DNA from: Lycocorax pyrrhopterus obiensis
Lineage: Eukaryota; Chordata; Aves; Passeriformes; Paradisaeidae
NCBI GenBank assembly: GCA_014706295.1
Contig: JACSVZ010000002.1
Span: forward strand, 16,166,494 to 16,230,493
Direction: 5' to 3'
Length of the DNA: 64,000 nt
Part shown: one piece after another, positions 13,464 to 28,099 of the stretch
Layout of the letters: each line of letters starts with the position of its first letter
Numbering within the stretch: the stretch's first letter is position 1
Made by a program: the position numbers and the translations under genes
Notes under the pieces: generated by a model
The model's input: the letters and a program-made list of their open reading frames with translations, nothing else
Database searches by the model: none
What the model was told of the DNA's origin: nothing

Positions 13464-14055
13464 GAGCAAACTTCAATGCAAATGCATCAAAGTCCCGTCA
13501 AACGTGGTAGTAAACATATGTGGCTGATAAATCTATTGACTCTTTGTCTAAATTATTTAATGGAAATTGTGGGACTGCATTAGATGGCCCTGCCCTTTGC
13601 TGCTCAGCTGTCCTTCCAGAATTCATTTCTTTTACACCTACAATGTGGTCACAATAAATCTTCTCGCACGCTTTTAAGTAATTTCCCAAGTGCTCTCAAA
13701 ATGGAGGCCGCAATTCATTGCTGTCACTTAAGGCAATTATTACTGAAATCTACGAAACAGTGTTTCAGAATAATTAACCTTAGTTAACCTTAAGCCTTGA
13801 AAGATTTTCTAGCGTTGCTCAGCAGCCTGTAAGCTGCCAGTCGTACATTTGTACATTCGGAGCCGTCACAAGTTCACAAACCCTGTCGAGTGAGCTCTGT
13901 CTGCTTTACTGATTTCAGCTCACGCACAGGCACAGCACTGTACAGCTAAACTTGTAAATGGCGTATCTTGGGGGTTTTTGTTATTATATTTCTGTGTAAT
14001 ACTTTCCAAACTCTACTTTATTGTATTTTGCAGTTAAAAAACCACCTGGATATTC

Positions 14056-14094
14056 CTTTTCAATTTTTTTTTCTTTTCTTTTTTTTTTTTTTTT
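14056..14094. repeat. Poly-T / T-rich low-complexity tract
   Basis: About 39 bases, almost all T with a few C, ending before GAGACT. It could be a simple tract or the poly-A tail of a minus-strand retrotransposed sequence. I recognise no element beside it. Confidence 0.85.
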
Positions 14095-16416
14095 GAGACT
14101 ATCTCTAAGCCCTTAGCCTTGCATGTTTTTGTAATGTGTAAGACAGACTCAGACAGAGGTTTCAGAAGACTTGTGCAGCTGGTAGCTTTTTGAAGATTTC
14201 ATTTCACAATTCTTTAGAAATAAATGTGGGTACTAATGAGAACAATGAGTAAAATGTCAGTTGTACAAAATGTGATTTGTTCTAGAAAAATACAAACACT
14301 TCTGTCAGTTCAATTGCACCTGTGCATCGTTCTACTTTAGCAGAGTAAAAAAAGTAAAGTCTAATGGATGTATGGTAAGGATACAAATGTTTTGATCCAA
14401 GGAAACATCATAAAGCCTTTATACTAGAACTTCTGGTGAATGTTTTAAAGACTGGGAGATGGCGATGTGTCCTTTGAACCCTGCAAGGTGATTAAAGTGA
14501 AGAGTATAAAGCTGAAGGGACAGTACTGAAATACATGGAGATAAATGCATCGAATGGGGATCTACAGAAGAGGAACAGCAAGTTCATGAGAATGGCAAGA
14601 CTGTCATGCATGGGAAATAGGGGAAAGGAACATTTACAACTTTCTCCAAGTGGGAAAACTGGTTATGGAGAATCTATTTAAATATCTTCTTTCACAGGAA
14701 GTAAAATCTTATTTATTTATCTCAAGTAAAATATTCATTTCTCTGCTGGAAGAAAAATGAGAGCCATGATGAGTTGAAAGAGTATAGCCAGTTACAATCA
14801 GCATCTAAGGTCTTCATGAAGCAGTGAAATACTGAGTGCTAGAAGGGGATAACCAGTTTTAGACATTTTTAAATTAATACGAAATGGTACTCTCCCATTT
14901 CAGCTGTATAGCCTGGGTTTTAGAATGTCAAGAAAGTATTTGACATTTACAAGAGACTGCAGGCCCTAATACAAATAATTTTTATCCATTTATGCATTTT
15001 AACCACCACGCTGAGTGAATTGTTGGCTCTGTGCAATTAGTCTCTGTGCTTCTTGACAATATAACCACAGATTTTCACAAATTCTATTAAAAATGCAAGG
15101 TGGAAGCTCTGTTCTCCAAGTCTGCTAGTTTGCTTCTAGAAAAACATTTAATTTCTTACAAACCTGATATAAATAGGCCAGCTGACAAGTATCCCAAAAG
15201 AACAGAATATGCTTGGAATAGTAAGTTTTGAACTGACATATTTTTGGCAAAAATAAAAGTTATACAAGCTGTATTTGTCTGAAAAATTAAAAATAGGAGC
15301 CTTTGTCATATATGGCAAGAGAGGCCAGGTTGAGTCATGATTGATGTCACTTGAAAGAATACTTGAAGCTTAGAAAATGACATTAGAATCATCAGAATTT
15401 GGTGAGATTTAGAACGGTTCCTGAAGCCAGGGTGCTGGGGATTCAGGAAGATACTTTGTGGATGATATGCAGCACACTGCCAGACATCATCTGAACAGAA
15501 GCCAGGAGTTACGGTACTTTCAGATTACATTTCTGAATGATGGGTATAATTTGTTTTAATAACATTCATTTTAAGTTAAATGCATGTTTTCGGTTTTTTA
15601 GATTTGGTGCAACCCCCCATTTCAGGCTGGCAGAGCAGTCTGTCACTGCCTGACCTCTCCCCTTACTCACTTACATGACAAGTTTCCAAGAGCAGTCAGG
15701 AGCGCTTTCCTTATTACCACGAGTCTGCAAATACAGCAGGATCTCTTTCCATTTACTCTTCTCCAGTTTTAGTGCTCAATTCCTGCTGACTTTACTACTG
15801 AGCATTTGTAAGTCAGACTGTAACTGTGCATATGTATGTTAGAAGTATTTCTTTTAGCTCCCAGGCTAAAACTAAACTTTGTCTGTCTGTCTGCTACTGC
15901 TGGTGTTAAAATGGAAGTAACAAAACAGAAAAGGCGCTTGGATTTCGCTTTATTAAAGATAACCAATAAATCGTGCAGAGCCCAGGTCACGGAGAGGCTG
16001 AGCAGAGCTTTTGCTGCGTGGAGTAGCGAACCTCTCTGGAATAGTTTCTTACATTTCTCCTTTGATTTGCCACATATAGCAAGTGTTTGCCCCTTAAAGT
16101 AATTTTAGTGTGAAAATTGGTATATTTAATCTAAGTACACAATGCTACTTTTGATCTGGTTAGGTCTGTTTTGCTTTGAAATAGCTTTTAAACATGAAGA
16201 GAAAGTAAACTGCAAATCACATTTCTAAGCAGACTTGTACTTGCATTTAGCAGCAGCATGTTTTGTTCCTAAAAATGATAGATATTAGTGCAAAAGAGAG
16301 TTTTACAGTTGCTTGGCTGCATGCCTTTAACAATATGCATAATCAGTTTTCATAACTAAAATGAGTTCATTCCAGGAAAATAAAAAGTTCATCCCGCAAG
16401 CAGCTCCGTGGGTGAA

Positions 16417-16432
16417 GTGTGTGTGTGTGTGT
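16417..16432. repeat. (GT)8 microsatellite
   Basis: Eight uninterrupted GT units in intergenic DNA. Confidence 0.9.
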
Positions 16433-19400
16433 TAGCTGAGAGCCGCCGTTATCTGCCGTTTAGATTTGCACGTCGTGCTCGTTCCTGTTCTGTTTGAAGA
16501 GCCAAGTGGTGGATGAATTATTCCTGGTATTCCTGACTTTTACTTCAAGCCAATAAACACCTGTGTGCGACTGGTCTGCCAGAGCCATTCCATGAAACAT
16601 CTGGGCATGCTCCAGCCCTGGGGCTACTGGCGTTCAAAACAGTTTTCCCTGATCCTGCCGCTCACTGCAGCTGCAATCGGGCCTGATTACACGCAGGAAT
16701 TGGATCGGGAATCCCATCACTCCCATGCACCCAACAGTCCTGGTGGTAGAAAAGGCAGACAAAAAGGACAAGGGCTATGGTGGGTTATATCAGTGGTAAG
16801 GCAGAGGGAACTGTGTGTGATTCCTCTGAGCAGAGGGAGTTTTCCATGCCCTCCTGTGTTGTGTAGCGCAGAGAAAGGACCCGGGCTGGAGGATGAATCA
16901 CGCCATAGTAAAAGTGAATGTGCTCTGTACAACCTGTACTTTGTTGCAGCTGTTGGAAGGACACAGTGAATGAAGCAGACAACTGCAGAGAAAATGTTTT
17001 CATGATTAAGGCATGAGTGCAGCTCTGGGGAACCGAATCGTATCCCTGCTTTTGCCACGATTTCCTGTGTGATACGAGTCACTTTGCACATGTGGTTGTT
17101 AACTCTGTTTTTCGTGGTGCTTGGTATGGAGGAGTGTAATTTGTAGAAGTGCCACTGCAAACTGTAGGCAGTGGGAGCTGTGCTGTGCTGAACACTGAGA
17201 AAGCAGGCACCCTGCATCCCAATGAGGCAGGCAAGCAAAGTGGAGGAAGGGATTATAAAGATAAATCTTCGTGAGTTCAGTTTCTGTGGTTGAAGAACAG
17301 CTTGAAGGGGCTTGTCCTTCTTAAACTTGTTCTTCCCTGTACCTAAAATAAGAACAGCAAATTTCTAGCTAAATACGAGTGCAATATTTGTGAGCAATTG
17401 CTGAGTTTAAGATACATCTGCTAAGCTGAGAAGTAGTAAAATTACTGTTTAGCACTTGTCTGTCCTTATCTTTCTTCTTTATCTTTTTAAATGGAAATGT
17501 TACTCCATCACTGAGCAGTCACTGAAGAAGTCCCTATTAAAGCAATATTGTGAATGAATACATGTATGCTTTTACTGGCCATATGCGAAGTTAGAGATTC
17601 AGTAACTTCTGTGTTTTCCCATAGTCGTAAGGTGCAAAACAAAAGCTTAAGAGTACAGCTAGAAGGAATAAAAATACTATACTGTTCTGTTGGTAGAAAA
17701 ACAATAGGACACTTAATGGGAAGATACTTCTTGAAGTGAAGAGTTACTTTTCTGCTTACAAACAATATAAAGCATGATGGTTTGTGTATTGTAGATCTTA
17801 TACATCACAGATTACATGAAAAAATGTATAGCTTTTTGTGTGGAAGCCATCCTTCTATCAAGACAGGCAAAAGCATATGTGAAATGGAACAGTGAGAACA
17901 GGAAAACATATAACTTCACAGATTTCTGTAGTATAGTTTTGTCAGCTTAAATATTGTCATTCCTTGATGTTGTAATCCAGTGCAAAGGACAATTACAATT
18001 TGCTTTTTAGAAGTTCTATTTATTTTGCATAATTACAATATTTTATTAGAAAATTCTTCTATTGCCCCACTGGTTAATCACAGATTTTTAAAACAATACA
18101 TTTGGGAGTGCCTTTTTTATGTAACTGGAAGAGGTATGCTCCATTCCACTAGAGGTGTTAGTTACATAGGTGACTAGAAAATTACAGGATTTTTTTAAAC
18201 GTTAGTAATCACAAACACATAGTACAATGGAAACCCAACTATTTTCTAAATTTTGTTTATTTGAGATGTAACATATATTTGTCTTGTAACACAGATCATA
18301 CAATCAGGTTGTACACAAGGCACCAAAAGTGGAATTCAGGCAACCCAAATCCATAAAAGTGATTCGGAAAACCTCTGCTTTACTGACTGTAAAATCTGAA
18401 TTCACTTGGCTCCATTGTTTTAGTCCTGTCAGTCTGCTAAGTGCCAAAGCTCAGGTTTCTGTGAGTACATCAAACTCAATTTCTACCTGCAGTTTCCTTT
18501 AACCTCACTAAAAGACAAGTCTGGACTTGGTTCATTGAGGGTTCACTTCAGTCCAGGTGCCCTGAGCACATCTACCACTTACTGACACCACGGGCTGCGT
18601 CCAGGATGGATCTCACTCGTGTCCTGGGCTTGCGGGTACTTGGCAATTGCCCGTGGCCTTGTGGAGTTGTCCAGTAAAGTGGTGAGTTACAGAGGACCTG
18701 GGTTCCTGCACGCTTCAGAGTCCCTGCCTGACTGTGCAAAGCTTCCACCAGTTTTATAGAAGGAAATCCCACTGGACAGGGACGGGAGCTCCATGAGGAG
18801 CCCTGGGAGAGTGCCTTAGAGCCCTGCACCCACAAAGGCACCCCCAGGCTCCCAAGAGATGTGGCGGGGTTCCGAAACCCCTCTATGCTCACCATTCCTG
18901 TCTGGCAGACTCAAAAGCTGAGCACAGCATGTCTCTATGTGCAGTGCAGCATGTTCACAGAATCTGAAAGCTGTAAAATATTTTGATATTCATTTGAATA
19001 TGGTCTGATCTCAATCTTAAACACAGCATATATAATTATCACCAAAAGTGGACATGAAAAAATCACCATATCGTCCTTTACATTTACCAGTATAGCAGAC
19101 AACATCAAGTATTTCTAATTACTGTATCCTACTTCTATAGAGAATAAAATAAAGCTGGGTTTAATTGTAGTCTCAATAGAGGGAGATTGCAAACAATTTG
19201 CCCCCCTGAAGATTCTACTCAATCCTTCCCCATGTGGAGTATTTAATTCCAGTTTTGCTTACTTTAAACTGAATGGAATTTTTGTACCAAATTAGGACAA
19301 CTAAGTCCTTCCACGCAGAAAACGACTGAGCTCACTGAATATTTTTCTGTTGTGGTGCCAAACCATACAGTAATCATACTGAGGATATGGATGGAAGAAA

Positions 19401-20308
19401 CGTTGCTCTGCACAGTAATTCCATATAGGAATCACTATTGATTACAGCGAGGCTACTTTATGGGTAGTGGTAAATTATGAGGTTTCTCTTGTAAGTGAGA
19501 ACATTGATTTACATGAGTAATGCAAAGGCTCACACGTAAACTGAACTCAAACTTTAACTGTCAGCCGTAACACATCTATTTATACCACAGATCTCTGCTT
19601 AGCTACTTATATTTAATTACAATCAGTTGTGGTGCCTCCATTTTCTGTGTTTACACAGAGAATCACATTTCTGAGGTCAAATGGAATGACAGTTATACTG
19701 TAGTTATTTGAAAACATGCTTAGCTGTACATTCTGCCTGATCTGAGGACTGAATTTCTGCAGAAGAGAGGATGGGTATGATTCATCAATCCTTCCTTACA
19801 TGAATAAAATTTCACACACATCAGTTTTAGTCAGGGCATGTCTGTGCTGCACAACACGGTGCTGTGCAGAGATACCCAGAGCAGCTCGAAAGGAGCCAGG
19901 TTGGGTAACTAGAAGCAGTTTAACCACATTGCTTAATGCTGCACGCTGTCTAATTTACCCTGGTTTTTAGCAAAGTAAATTAGCTTTGACAAAGCACTGC
20001 ACAAATAGGCTACCCTGCTCCCAGCCCATGAGCCAGCTTTGGCACCGATTTCTACGTCAGACTTACTGTGCACTACAGCACTGCTAGTAGCAGATGCAAA
20101 AGACTGCTTGCATAAAAATGTGCAGATTCAGATCCTCAAATTTTATTCTGCACTTGTTCATTTTAATAGCATAAAACATTTTTAATTCTTAAATGTCACT
20201 GCTTAAAATTCAGTGGTATTACTGAACCAGAACATCAAAAGACTACAATACCACTATAAATTAATCACTAAAGCACATCAGTTTAGGCTTGCCATGCTCA
20301 AATATGCT

Positions 20309-20332
20309 TTTATTATTTATTTTATTTATTTA
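20309..20332. repeat. (TTTA)n-like low-complexity tract
   Basis: TTATTATTTATTTTATTTATT-type sequence of about 24 bases, an imperfect microsatellite. Confidence 0.8.
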
Positions 20333-23300
20333 CTGACAGCAGCAGCAATCTGCTAATTGGTAGCAGATTTATTCAGACTCTTAAGCCTAATTTCTACTGA
20401 CCTTTGGCATCCTTATTTCCAGCGTAAAAGGCTTTACCAAAATCCTAACAGATCACAAACCTTTCAAACTGAAATCTCAGAAGAAAAATGTCATTAATAT
20501 AACTGCAGTATGTTTTAGAATGTCACAGGACCTAGATTTTTTTTAAAGACTCTGGAAAAATGAAGCTTTACTGCCTGCTTTCTGACAGTACTTTTGATAG
20601 ACCAAATCTTTCCTCCCATGAAATCAGTGACAGAAATCCACCAATGACAATGGGTGCAGATACTAAGGTCTTGCCAGGTACAATTTTCCAATAGGGACAG
20701 AATCCCTTTTCATCTCTCAGAAATTATTTCAAACTTCCTAGTAAGACAGTCTTTTGGCATCATAATCAGCAACCTTTTCAATACCAAAGCAATACATGCT
20801 AACTTGATATTCCAGGAAAAAATTACGTTCAAACTATTCAGTTATTCTTCCCAAATTTAAACAGAGCACATATACATGCATTTTGAAAAAGTGGCCTGCC
20901 TCAGCCCCCAAATTTTACATTCAGAGTTGAAGGCTTGCTGAAAATCAACAGCTCTTGTAATAAGCTGAAATATTAATTTATGCATAAATTGAGTAGAAAG
21001 GTAAGAGCTTTAAAAACTAGATAGTTTTAATCTCTATCTCTGCTTGAGCTAAAATATAGATGTAACAGCTACATGCAACTCCTTCTACTATGAAATAATT
21101 AACTACCTAACTGTGGCAGAGCTCCAGATCCTCCAGAAGAACCTTAATGATCCTAAATTTAAATTAAAATACTTGAATGTATACAGTTATTACCAGAAAA
21201 AGAAACGGAAAAAATCAGAGGAAAAATGTACCCATATGGAGGACTCTAATATCCATGGCACAGATCTTGAGAACAATACCAGAAAATTGGCTGAATTAAC
21301 TGTATCAGAATGTACACTATGCAAGAAGACATGTATATGCAACACACATTTCTGCTTCTCTCAATAAAAATAATTTTGATAAAAAGGCAACTTTCCTCCC
21401 CAAAATGAAGTTCTACTGTAAAAGGATTTGGAATGGAGCTCTAATGTCTGTTCTCATCCACGCAGGACTTCATTTTCATCCAAGTTGAGTGAAGATGTCA
21501 TATTCATCAAACATATTCTATGGACTTAGAATTGGTTTTTTATTTTGCTTTGTTTAATAGCTCACACAGTGCAATTACTATGAAGCAGAAATTTAGATAA
21601 ATACATTATTTTTCTACCAGGCACTGGATTAATGCTCAACCTTGCAACATCCAACTGTTGCTCCATTAATTTTACAGCCAATTGCTGCTCAAACCCTGTA
21701 GCGATTTGGCTTTATTCTGATCTCCACTCCTCTCACAATTTCACATTTTCCCATATAATATTACCATACCACCATAAATGATAGAAGCAGTCTCTTCAAA
21801 ACCAGTGATTGCTCCAAGGTGTTTGAATTTCTGCCTTGAAATGACCTACAAAGAAGAGAAAATGCCCTGATGTCAGTCTTGGCTTTCTTTCTGATTATAT
21901 AACAGGGGAAAAATGATACAGATTTTTTTTACTCTTATTTTTATGTTAGTTTTGTAAAAACTATTGGTGGTTACCTAAGGAGTGAAATGGGGCTACCACA
22001 GTAATAACTGGGAGCTGAGTAACTGGAAAGTATTTTAACCTTCTCTCTAACTATGTAGCGTCTTTTTTGTGTTTGTATTCGCACCTCGTGCGAGAATCTG
22101 CTCTTCAAGAAACAGTCAAACTTTCTCTCCTGATTAATATCCCCACATTACAGTCCAAAATACTTTCCACCAATAACTCGCATTTTTTCTCTAGAAAAAG
22201 AAATTCATAACTGGAGATTACTTATGACATTCTATTTCTAATTTTAAAACAATCTCCTTTTCACACTCCCACCACAAAACAAACAGCTCAATCGTTTCTC
22301 CCTTTCTCCCCTTGAAAAAGAAGGCAATTTATAGAAACTACTAAGAAAACAAAAGGCATTTGAGCACGTCAGTAGCATTCACTTTCAAAGGGTTTATGCT
22401 TGAAAGCTAAAACCACTGTCCTCAATACAGTACAAGACACACTATCTGCAGTATTGCTTTTAATATCAAATTATTGCAAATGTCTAGCACCACAAGCTAA
22501 ACCTATAACTAAGAAGTGTAGCTAGCAATTTTTCTGCATACATTTAAAAATAATTTTCCATTTTATTTTACTCGCCAGAAAGTTGAATTCATTTCTAAGG
22601 TGCAAAGTGTTTTAGGATACACCTAACTTAGAGTAATTTGCAGGGTTACCACTTAGTCCATTACACTTGGCACACACTGTTTTGGATACATACTCTTGGT
22701 TTGATTTTGTTTTGTTCTAACTGAATCTCTACTACTTTGGAGAAAAGTATCACTGCTAAAGTTCCGTTAATTTTTATAACATAAATTAAAATGCCTGATT
22801 TACACTAAAGCCTTAAAAGGCTGCTATATCCTTCTGATTGCTGCACGGACACTGTATTAACTTTGTAGTTACAATCCACTCATAAAGCCAATTCAACTCA
22901 CCAAAGGGCAAGTTTTAAAAGACACTACGTAGTTTCCACTGATACTGAATTGCTAGACTATTAAGGTCAGAACAATTACCCAGTTCTAGAAAAAGCATTT
23001 TATCTATACATCAAAATGCATAGATATTCTTTCTCCCTGGAAAAATATAGGCAAAATATGATTTTTTTTTTATGCGGGGAAGAATCAATCATAAAAATAA
23101 AGAGAATTAGCCATTAATGCTTTCTATGTGTAAGGGGTTGTACCAGTACATGAACAAATTCAGGTGGCTCATTGAGTCAATACTTTGGTGACTCCTTGCA
23201 TTTTAAAACAATTCCAAATTTATTCATATACTTAGAAAGATCTGCTTCAGAACAGCTTTCTCCAAAGCTTTCTCTTTCAGTGTTATTAGGCACACATTTT

Positions 23301-25984
23301 TTTTTGCAGAAATTTCAAGGCAAAATATTACATGAAGAGGGAATTGAGGTTGAAGATGCAAAAAGGTAATGCAGGGATTAAAAAGTAAAATCTTTGAATG
23401 TAATTATTCCCCACTAGAGTATTACAAACCCAGGAAAAACAACCTAAGTTTCACTGAAGCAACATGCCACCATCTTAAGGCCCCTGATAACCTGACCTGT
23501 TTTTTTTTCCAATGCTACAAAGAAAACAAGTGAATGAATTTACTGCATCTTTCAAAACCACAGTCTTCTAACCTAGTATTCCAAATATTACTATGACACA
23601 GTTACAGTCATCTAGTTATTACACTAGACTGTTTATTTCTTTCAAATTATACTCAAAAATCCTGGGTAGTAGTAAACAGAAATTAACAAAAAGGAATAAA
23701 TGGCCATCTACAGAGGGAAGTCTAGGAACACAGTTCATATTCTGAAATATTATAACTTTTACTGATAGAAACTGATTAAATCACATTCAATCTTGGACTG
23801 TAAAACATGAATCCCATCTGGAAGCCATTTCTAAAAAAGAGCAGCAGAATCTCTGTTATTGTCATTGTTCAGAAAATAACTGCAGATATTGTCAATCTAT
23901 CACTCATTAACCAAAATATTGTCCTTCCTTATTTTCTTTGAAGATTTTTGAGTAACTGTCTCTTTGCCAGACACCCACGCACACCCTTGCACACCTCTGC
24001 CCCTTGCAGGAAGTCCCATTTGAAAAGTGGCCTTTTCTGTTTCTTAATTTCTAGGCCCAAGAGAGTGTATTGCACAATGTCCAAGTCTTAAAAATCCCCA
24101 CTGCAAATAATCTGGCATTTTTTGAAGCACATAATTACTCAGAAAACAAGAAGTAAGTAGGAGATCGCAACACAGAAATCAGAGACTGGGTGAAAAACCA
24201 GTAGTCCTTTTCTTTCTAAAGATTAAGTTTGAAACATTGTTTTCCATAAAATCTTGCTTAAAGAAATGATATCAACAGATTCATCATGTCCTCTGCTTCA
24301 TTTTTCATTCTCATGTACATCACCTTTTGAGCTGAAATCCTGCCTTTGCACAAAGCATACTCCCCAATTAAAAAAAACCCCAAACACACAAAAAACTCAA
24401 AAGACAATAACAAACAACAGCAGATGACCAGAAATTAAGATGCAAAAAAAAGTTGGTTAACAACTCCAGGCACCCAAATGGTGCGTTTGTACTGATACAA
24501 AATGAAATAAAAGCAGCACAAATGGATTTTTTATTTCTCTTGTTAAACCCTTTACATCAAAACAGTAGGACTTTGGTCCATTTTGTGAATGCCAAAAATA
24601 TGTAAATGTCTCAAGAAAGGCAAGCTAATGAACCATAAAAGGAAATTGATGAATATTGTATTGTTTTCTGCTGGTTTTCAGATTGTCTGAAAACTGACCA
24701 TTAAGCTGATCAGCTAAACTGCTATTTAACAGAAGGACTAGCTGGTATGATGGACCTTTTTTATTTTATGTAAACCTCTACAATTTTTTTTTACAATGGG
24801 TGTTACTGTTCTGCTTCAACAGTAATAATTTACACCTTCTTCTATAATAATGTGAGGAAAAATATACATGAAAAAATGCTTGCACATTCTGGCTGCAACT
24901 TTGAGATTGTAAAAACAATTTCCAATTGCCTTACTCTCCATGTTAACAAATTCTTCATATTCCCCATTTCTTTGTGCCAGTAAGAAATGATCTCATCTTT
25001 TGTTACTGGCAAACCATCTCACCTACTGTTTTATAAAATGTCTTTTACATTCAAAAGGTAAAAATAACAGAGAAAAAAATCACTCGTACATAAATGTACT
25101 ACTACTAGTTTACAGAATTAGCCAAACATGGTGCAAATGCCGTCTCTGGGCGGACCCAGTTCCTGAGTGAGCTGTTTTTGGGAACACATTACAGCTTTAT
25201 TGCCTGGAATTTTTTGCACACTGATTTTGGGGCACCAAGAGAACACTTAAATATTTCTTAAAATGATTACTTTACTTAACACTTTAGCTTTCAGGCAAAA
25301 TTTTCTTCCAAGATATCCACTTACACTCTTGTGCTAGCTAAGTGAGGGAGTACCTAAATACTTATTTTTTAGTGATAGCTGATGTAAGAAGGCAGGATTC
25401 CTTGTCATCCAGCAGATATGCCTGAATGTAACCAAGGGAATAACCCAGAGCTCAAATACCAATGCAATAACTGCAGTAATGGCTTGCTACAGCTCATATA
25501 TGTCTGAAAACATGCAAAAACCTACACAGCACAGAGACTACAAGCAGGAACAGAAATTTTTCATATCAATTAATTATTTCCAAGACCACAACCCTCTGTG
25601 AAATATGTTTCAAATTTAATATCAGATTCAAAAACTACTTTGGAAAGAGGAAGAGGATGAGAACTAAAATATAGAGACCACATGCTATAAATATTTCTTT
25701 TCTTTAAAAGTGGAATTTGATTTTATAAGGGCAAACTGCAATTTTATATGCTCAAATCCTGCAGAAAGCTACAAACCCATCAGCTGAAAATAAAAGTAAT
25801 GGATTAAAAATTGGTTGATTTATTCAGTTACAAGGAGACAACAATCCCCAAATGTGAAAACCAAATGTAATCCTAGAATGTAGTAGTTGATGAACTTCCA
25901 AAAGAGATGAAGACTATTAATGCCATTGTAATGGATCTTTGTGACAGGATCTTACAAACAGTGCTGAATCTATTTAGAAAAAAA

Positions 25985-26155
25985 AGCTCAGACTGGAACA
26001 CAGGCAAATAAGGGACACTAAGATGGTAAAAGAAATTAAGAACTTGCAGTCTGAGTCTAGAGGAACTGGACTGGTTTAGCCAAGCAAAATTAAGTCTAGG
26101 ACGAAAGATTCTAACTCAGAAAATGGGTGTAAAATCTATGGAGGAAAAGTAGCTG
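25985..26155 (+). mobile_element. Ancient CR1/L3-like LINE remnant
   Basis: The stretch around GGAACTGGACTGGTTTAGCC follows the order of the CR1/L3 ORF2 end block (a '...L-GLF/WFSPAK-R-LR' type motif), with decayed frame and flanks. It resembles old, pre-avian CR1 copies rather than the young one at 39.97 kb. The boundaries are approximate. Confidence 0.45.
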
Positions 26156-28075
26156 TTGAAAATAAGGTAAAGAACCAACATTTATACAATAAAAAATACA
26201 CACAAACTGGTCATACAAATTGAGGTTATACATTAAATCAGGTGGTTTCTAGCTTTCAGAAGAGTTAGAGCAGTCTTCCTAGGAGTACTGCTACACTACA
26301 AACTCTGCATTTGCCAGCCACAAAGAAAAAAGAGGAAAACTTCTGACTCTTGAGCATCCATAGGCATTGCTTCTACTACCAGATCCCAGCAGCATTCCTC
26401 ACTGCTGGCTTGCAGAATCTGTTCTGCTTTTTCATTTTTTGACTTACCTGTCCCCACAGAATGTTCCACTGGTAACTAAGCCTGAGCTAGTTACCAAAGC
26501 TCCTTTTATGGCCAGTGGAGATGCACAGTCTTTGAGGGCACACCATCCCATTTATCTTTGCCATTGAAATATCTTTTCTTCTTGCTGTTCAGTGGAACAG
26601 AGTGATCTCATTTAGGAATTCTATTTCTTACTCCACCGACTTCTTGCTTAAAATACTCAGCTCTGTGTGAAAACTCACTGTCTTCACTCCCCACCACCCA
26701 TGGCAGGGATACTTTTATTCCCTTTCACATTTTGTTTCTTGCACCTTCTGCCCTCAAAATCAATTTTTAAAGAGTCATTACTTCAGTAAAATGAAGAGAT
26801 TTAATCCCTTCTGGAAATGCATTCATACATAGTATTCCATACAGAAAAGAAATTGCATTAAGTCTTTAACCAGGCTTTTAACTAAAAAATTCTCTTTCCG
26901 TTTCACCTAATAAAATTAGTAATTTTCTATCTACTCTAAGTTAAACAAGTAAAACAAGAAAAGCCAATCCTATTCTTAAGCCATTAGTGTGCAGACTGCA
27001 CGTACTTATACATAGTTACTGCTTGAAAGTTTCAGTAAGTAAAATGTATATGGACAATCATCTCCATGCAAAAAAAAAAGCGTATTAATCCCATCCTGTT
27101 ATTCTTTGAGATACACCCCACATACATTCCATGACCTTCCTCATTGTTAGAGGTTTCTTACCCGGCTGAGTTCTCAGCTGGTAAAATAACTCTTGGCTAT
27201 GTTGACTCTACGGTGTAGGAAGTTGGGTACTCCCGCTGGACTGTCCTTGAAAGGATTATTTTCCTGTGTCTTCAGAAGGACGCATAGACTGGAAAGCTGA
27301 CCATAGCTTCCTAACTTCAGTCAGCATACAGCAGATAGCCATTCCTTCCCAGGTCAAATCTAAGTCCAATTTTTATCATCTGAGAGGGATTTTGATGGAG
27401 ACAAACTGGAAGGGGAACTGGAGGGGTAATTTACAAGTGGGAAGGGAAGTCAGAGAATATATTTCTTACTGGCTCAGTGGTACAAAAGATGACCCAGTGC
27501 ATGATGAGTTCAGTAGGAACTATGTAACAAAAATTTATCCAAAGCGATGGCTCATTCAACAACTTATGAATTGATAATAGGATTGGGGAAATAGGGTAAA
27601 TTTCCATTCTGTGTTTGGGGCTGTCTATTTGTGTGTGTACAGTGCTGTTTTGTCCTCAGTATGTGAAAGGACTTTATTCACTGGCACTGCCCTTACCTAT
27701 TTCCTTCACTTCTTTCAAGAAATACTAATTACACATTACATTTCCTTTAACAAAAAGCATTTCAAGCACGATCTGTCACACTGCCTCAAGAACTAAAAGT
27801 GGTCAATCTTAACCTTTATTAATTAAAGCTGTTTTCCTGTAACCGCTGACGGCCAGGGAAAGGTTTAAGCTGTACTGGTTAGAAGTCAAGCTAAAAAACT
27901 TTCGGTGGTGTTCCTTTAACCTCCGGTGCGAGGTAACTCTATTTACTACGTTATTTAACTCCACACAAAAAGCACACAGCCCGCTTTACGAGTTCCCATG
28001 TCGCTCCCCTTCCCCTCCGACGAGGAATGCCGGCCGCGGCCGCGGCTGTCCCCGCTGTCCCGGTAACGCCGGCCC

Positions 28076-28089
28076 GTCCCCACGGCAAC
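28076..28089 (+). promoter_or_regulatory. X-box-like RFX motif
   Basis: GTCCCCACGGCAAC fits the X-box consensus GTNRCC-N(0-3)-RGYAAC with a 2-base spacer and one mismatch. Further RFX-like half sites are close by: GGTAAC at 28062-28067 and GTTGCC at 28685-28690. RFX factors drive motile-cilium genes, so the motif fits ODAD2. The match is by eye and unscored. Confidence 0.45.
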
Positions 28090-28099
28090 GCCGCCGGCC

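Larger units (their letters stand above)
7179..18200. other. Intergenic DNA between MPP7 and ODAD2, first half
   Basis: About 11 kb without any exon I can support. Open frames here are short, lack splice context and resemble no family I know. It holds a poly-T tract (14056-14094), a short GT repeat (16417-16432) and a 13-base tandem duplication (13438-13463). GC-richer patches at about 9.85-10.25 kb and 16.56-16.95 kb are not assigned. Conserved enhancers could be here but cannot be told by eye. Confidence 0.6.
18201..27999. other. Intergenic DNA between MPP7 and ODAD2, second half
   Basis: About 10 kb with no supported coding exon on either strand. Many stretches between about 20.2 and 27.1 kb look C-over-G and A-rich on the + strand, opposite to the transcribed ODAD2 strand downstream. 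One GC-richer patch (18540-18900) is unassigned. An ancient CR1-like remnant lies near 26.0 kb and a TTTA-rich tract at 20309-20332. Short open frames at 21113-21367 and 27266-27574 have no recognisable similarity. Confidence 0.55.

Noticed and set aside
16717..17238. 173-codon minus-strand open frame
   Set aside because: The translation is unlike any family I know and lies in a GC-richer intergenic patch where chance open frames are expected.
18540..18900. GC-richer patch with a 107-codon minus-strand frame as a gene
   Set aside because: There is no domain, conserved motif or splice context. It is possibly an unassigned old repeat.
21113..21367. 84-codon Lys- and Cys-containing open frame
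   Set aside because: The Cys residues near the end do not form a recognisable zinc-binding pattern, and there is no exon context or similarity.
27266..27574. 102-codon open frame just upstream of the ODAD2 CpG island
   Set aside because: I considered it as an upstream ODAD2 or independent exon. It has no clear acceptor or donor that fits, and the translation is unrecognised.
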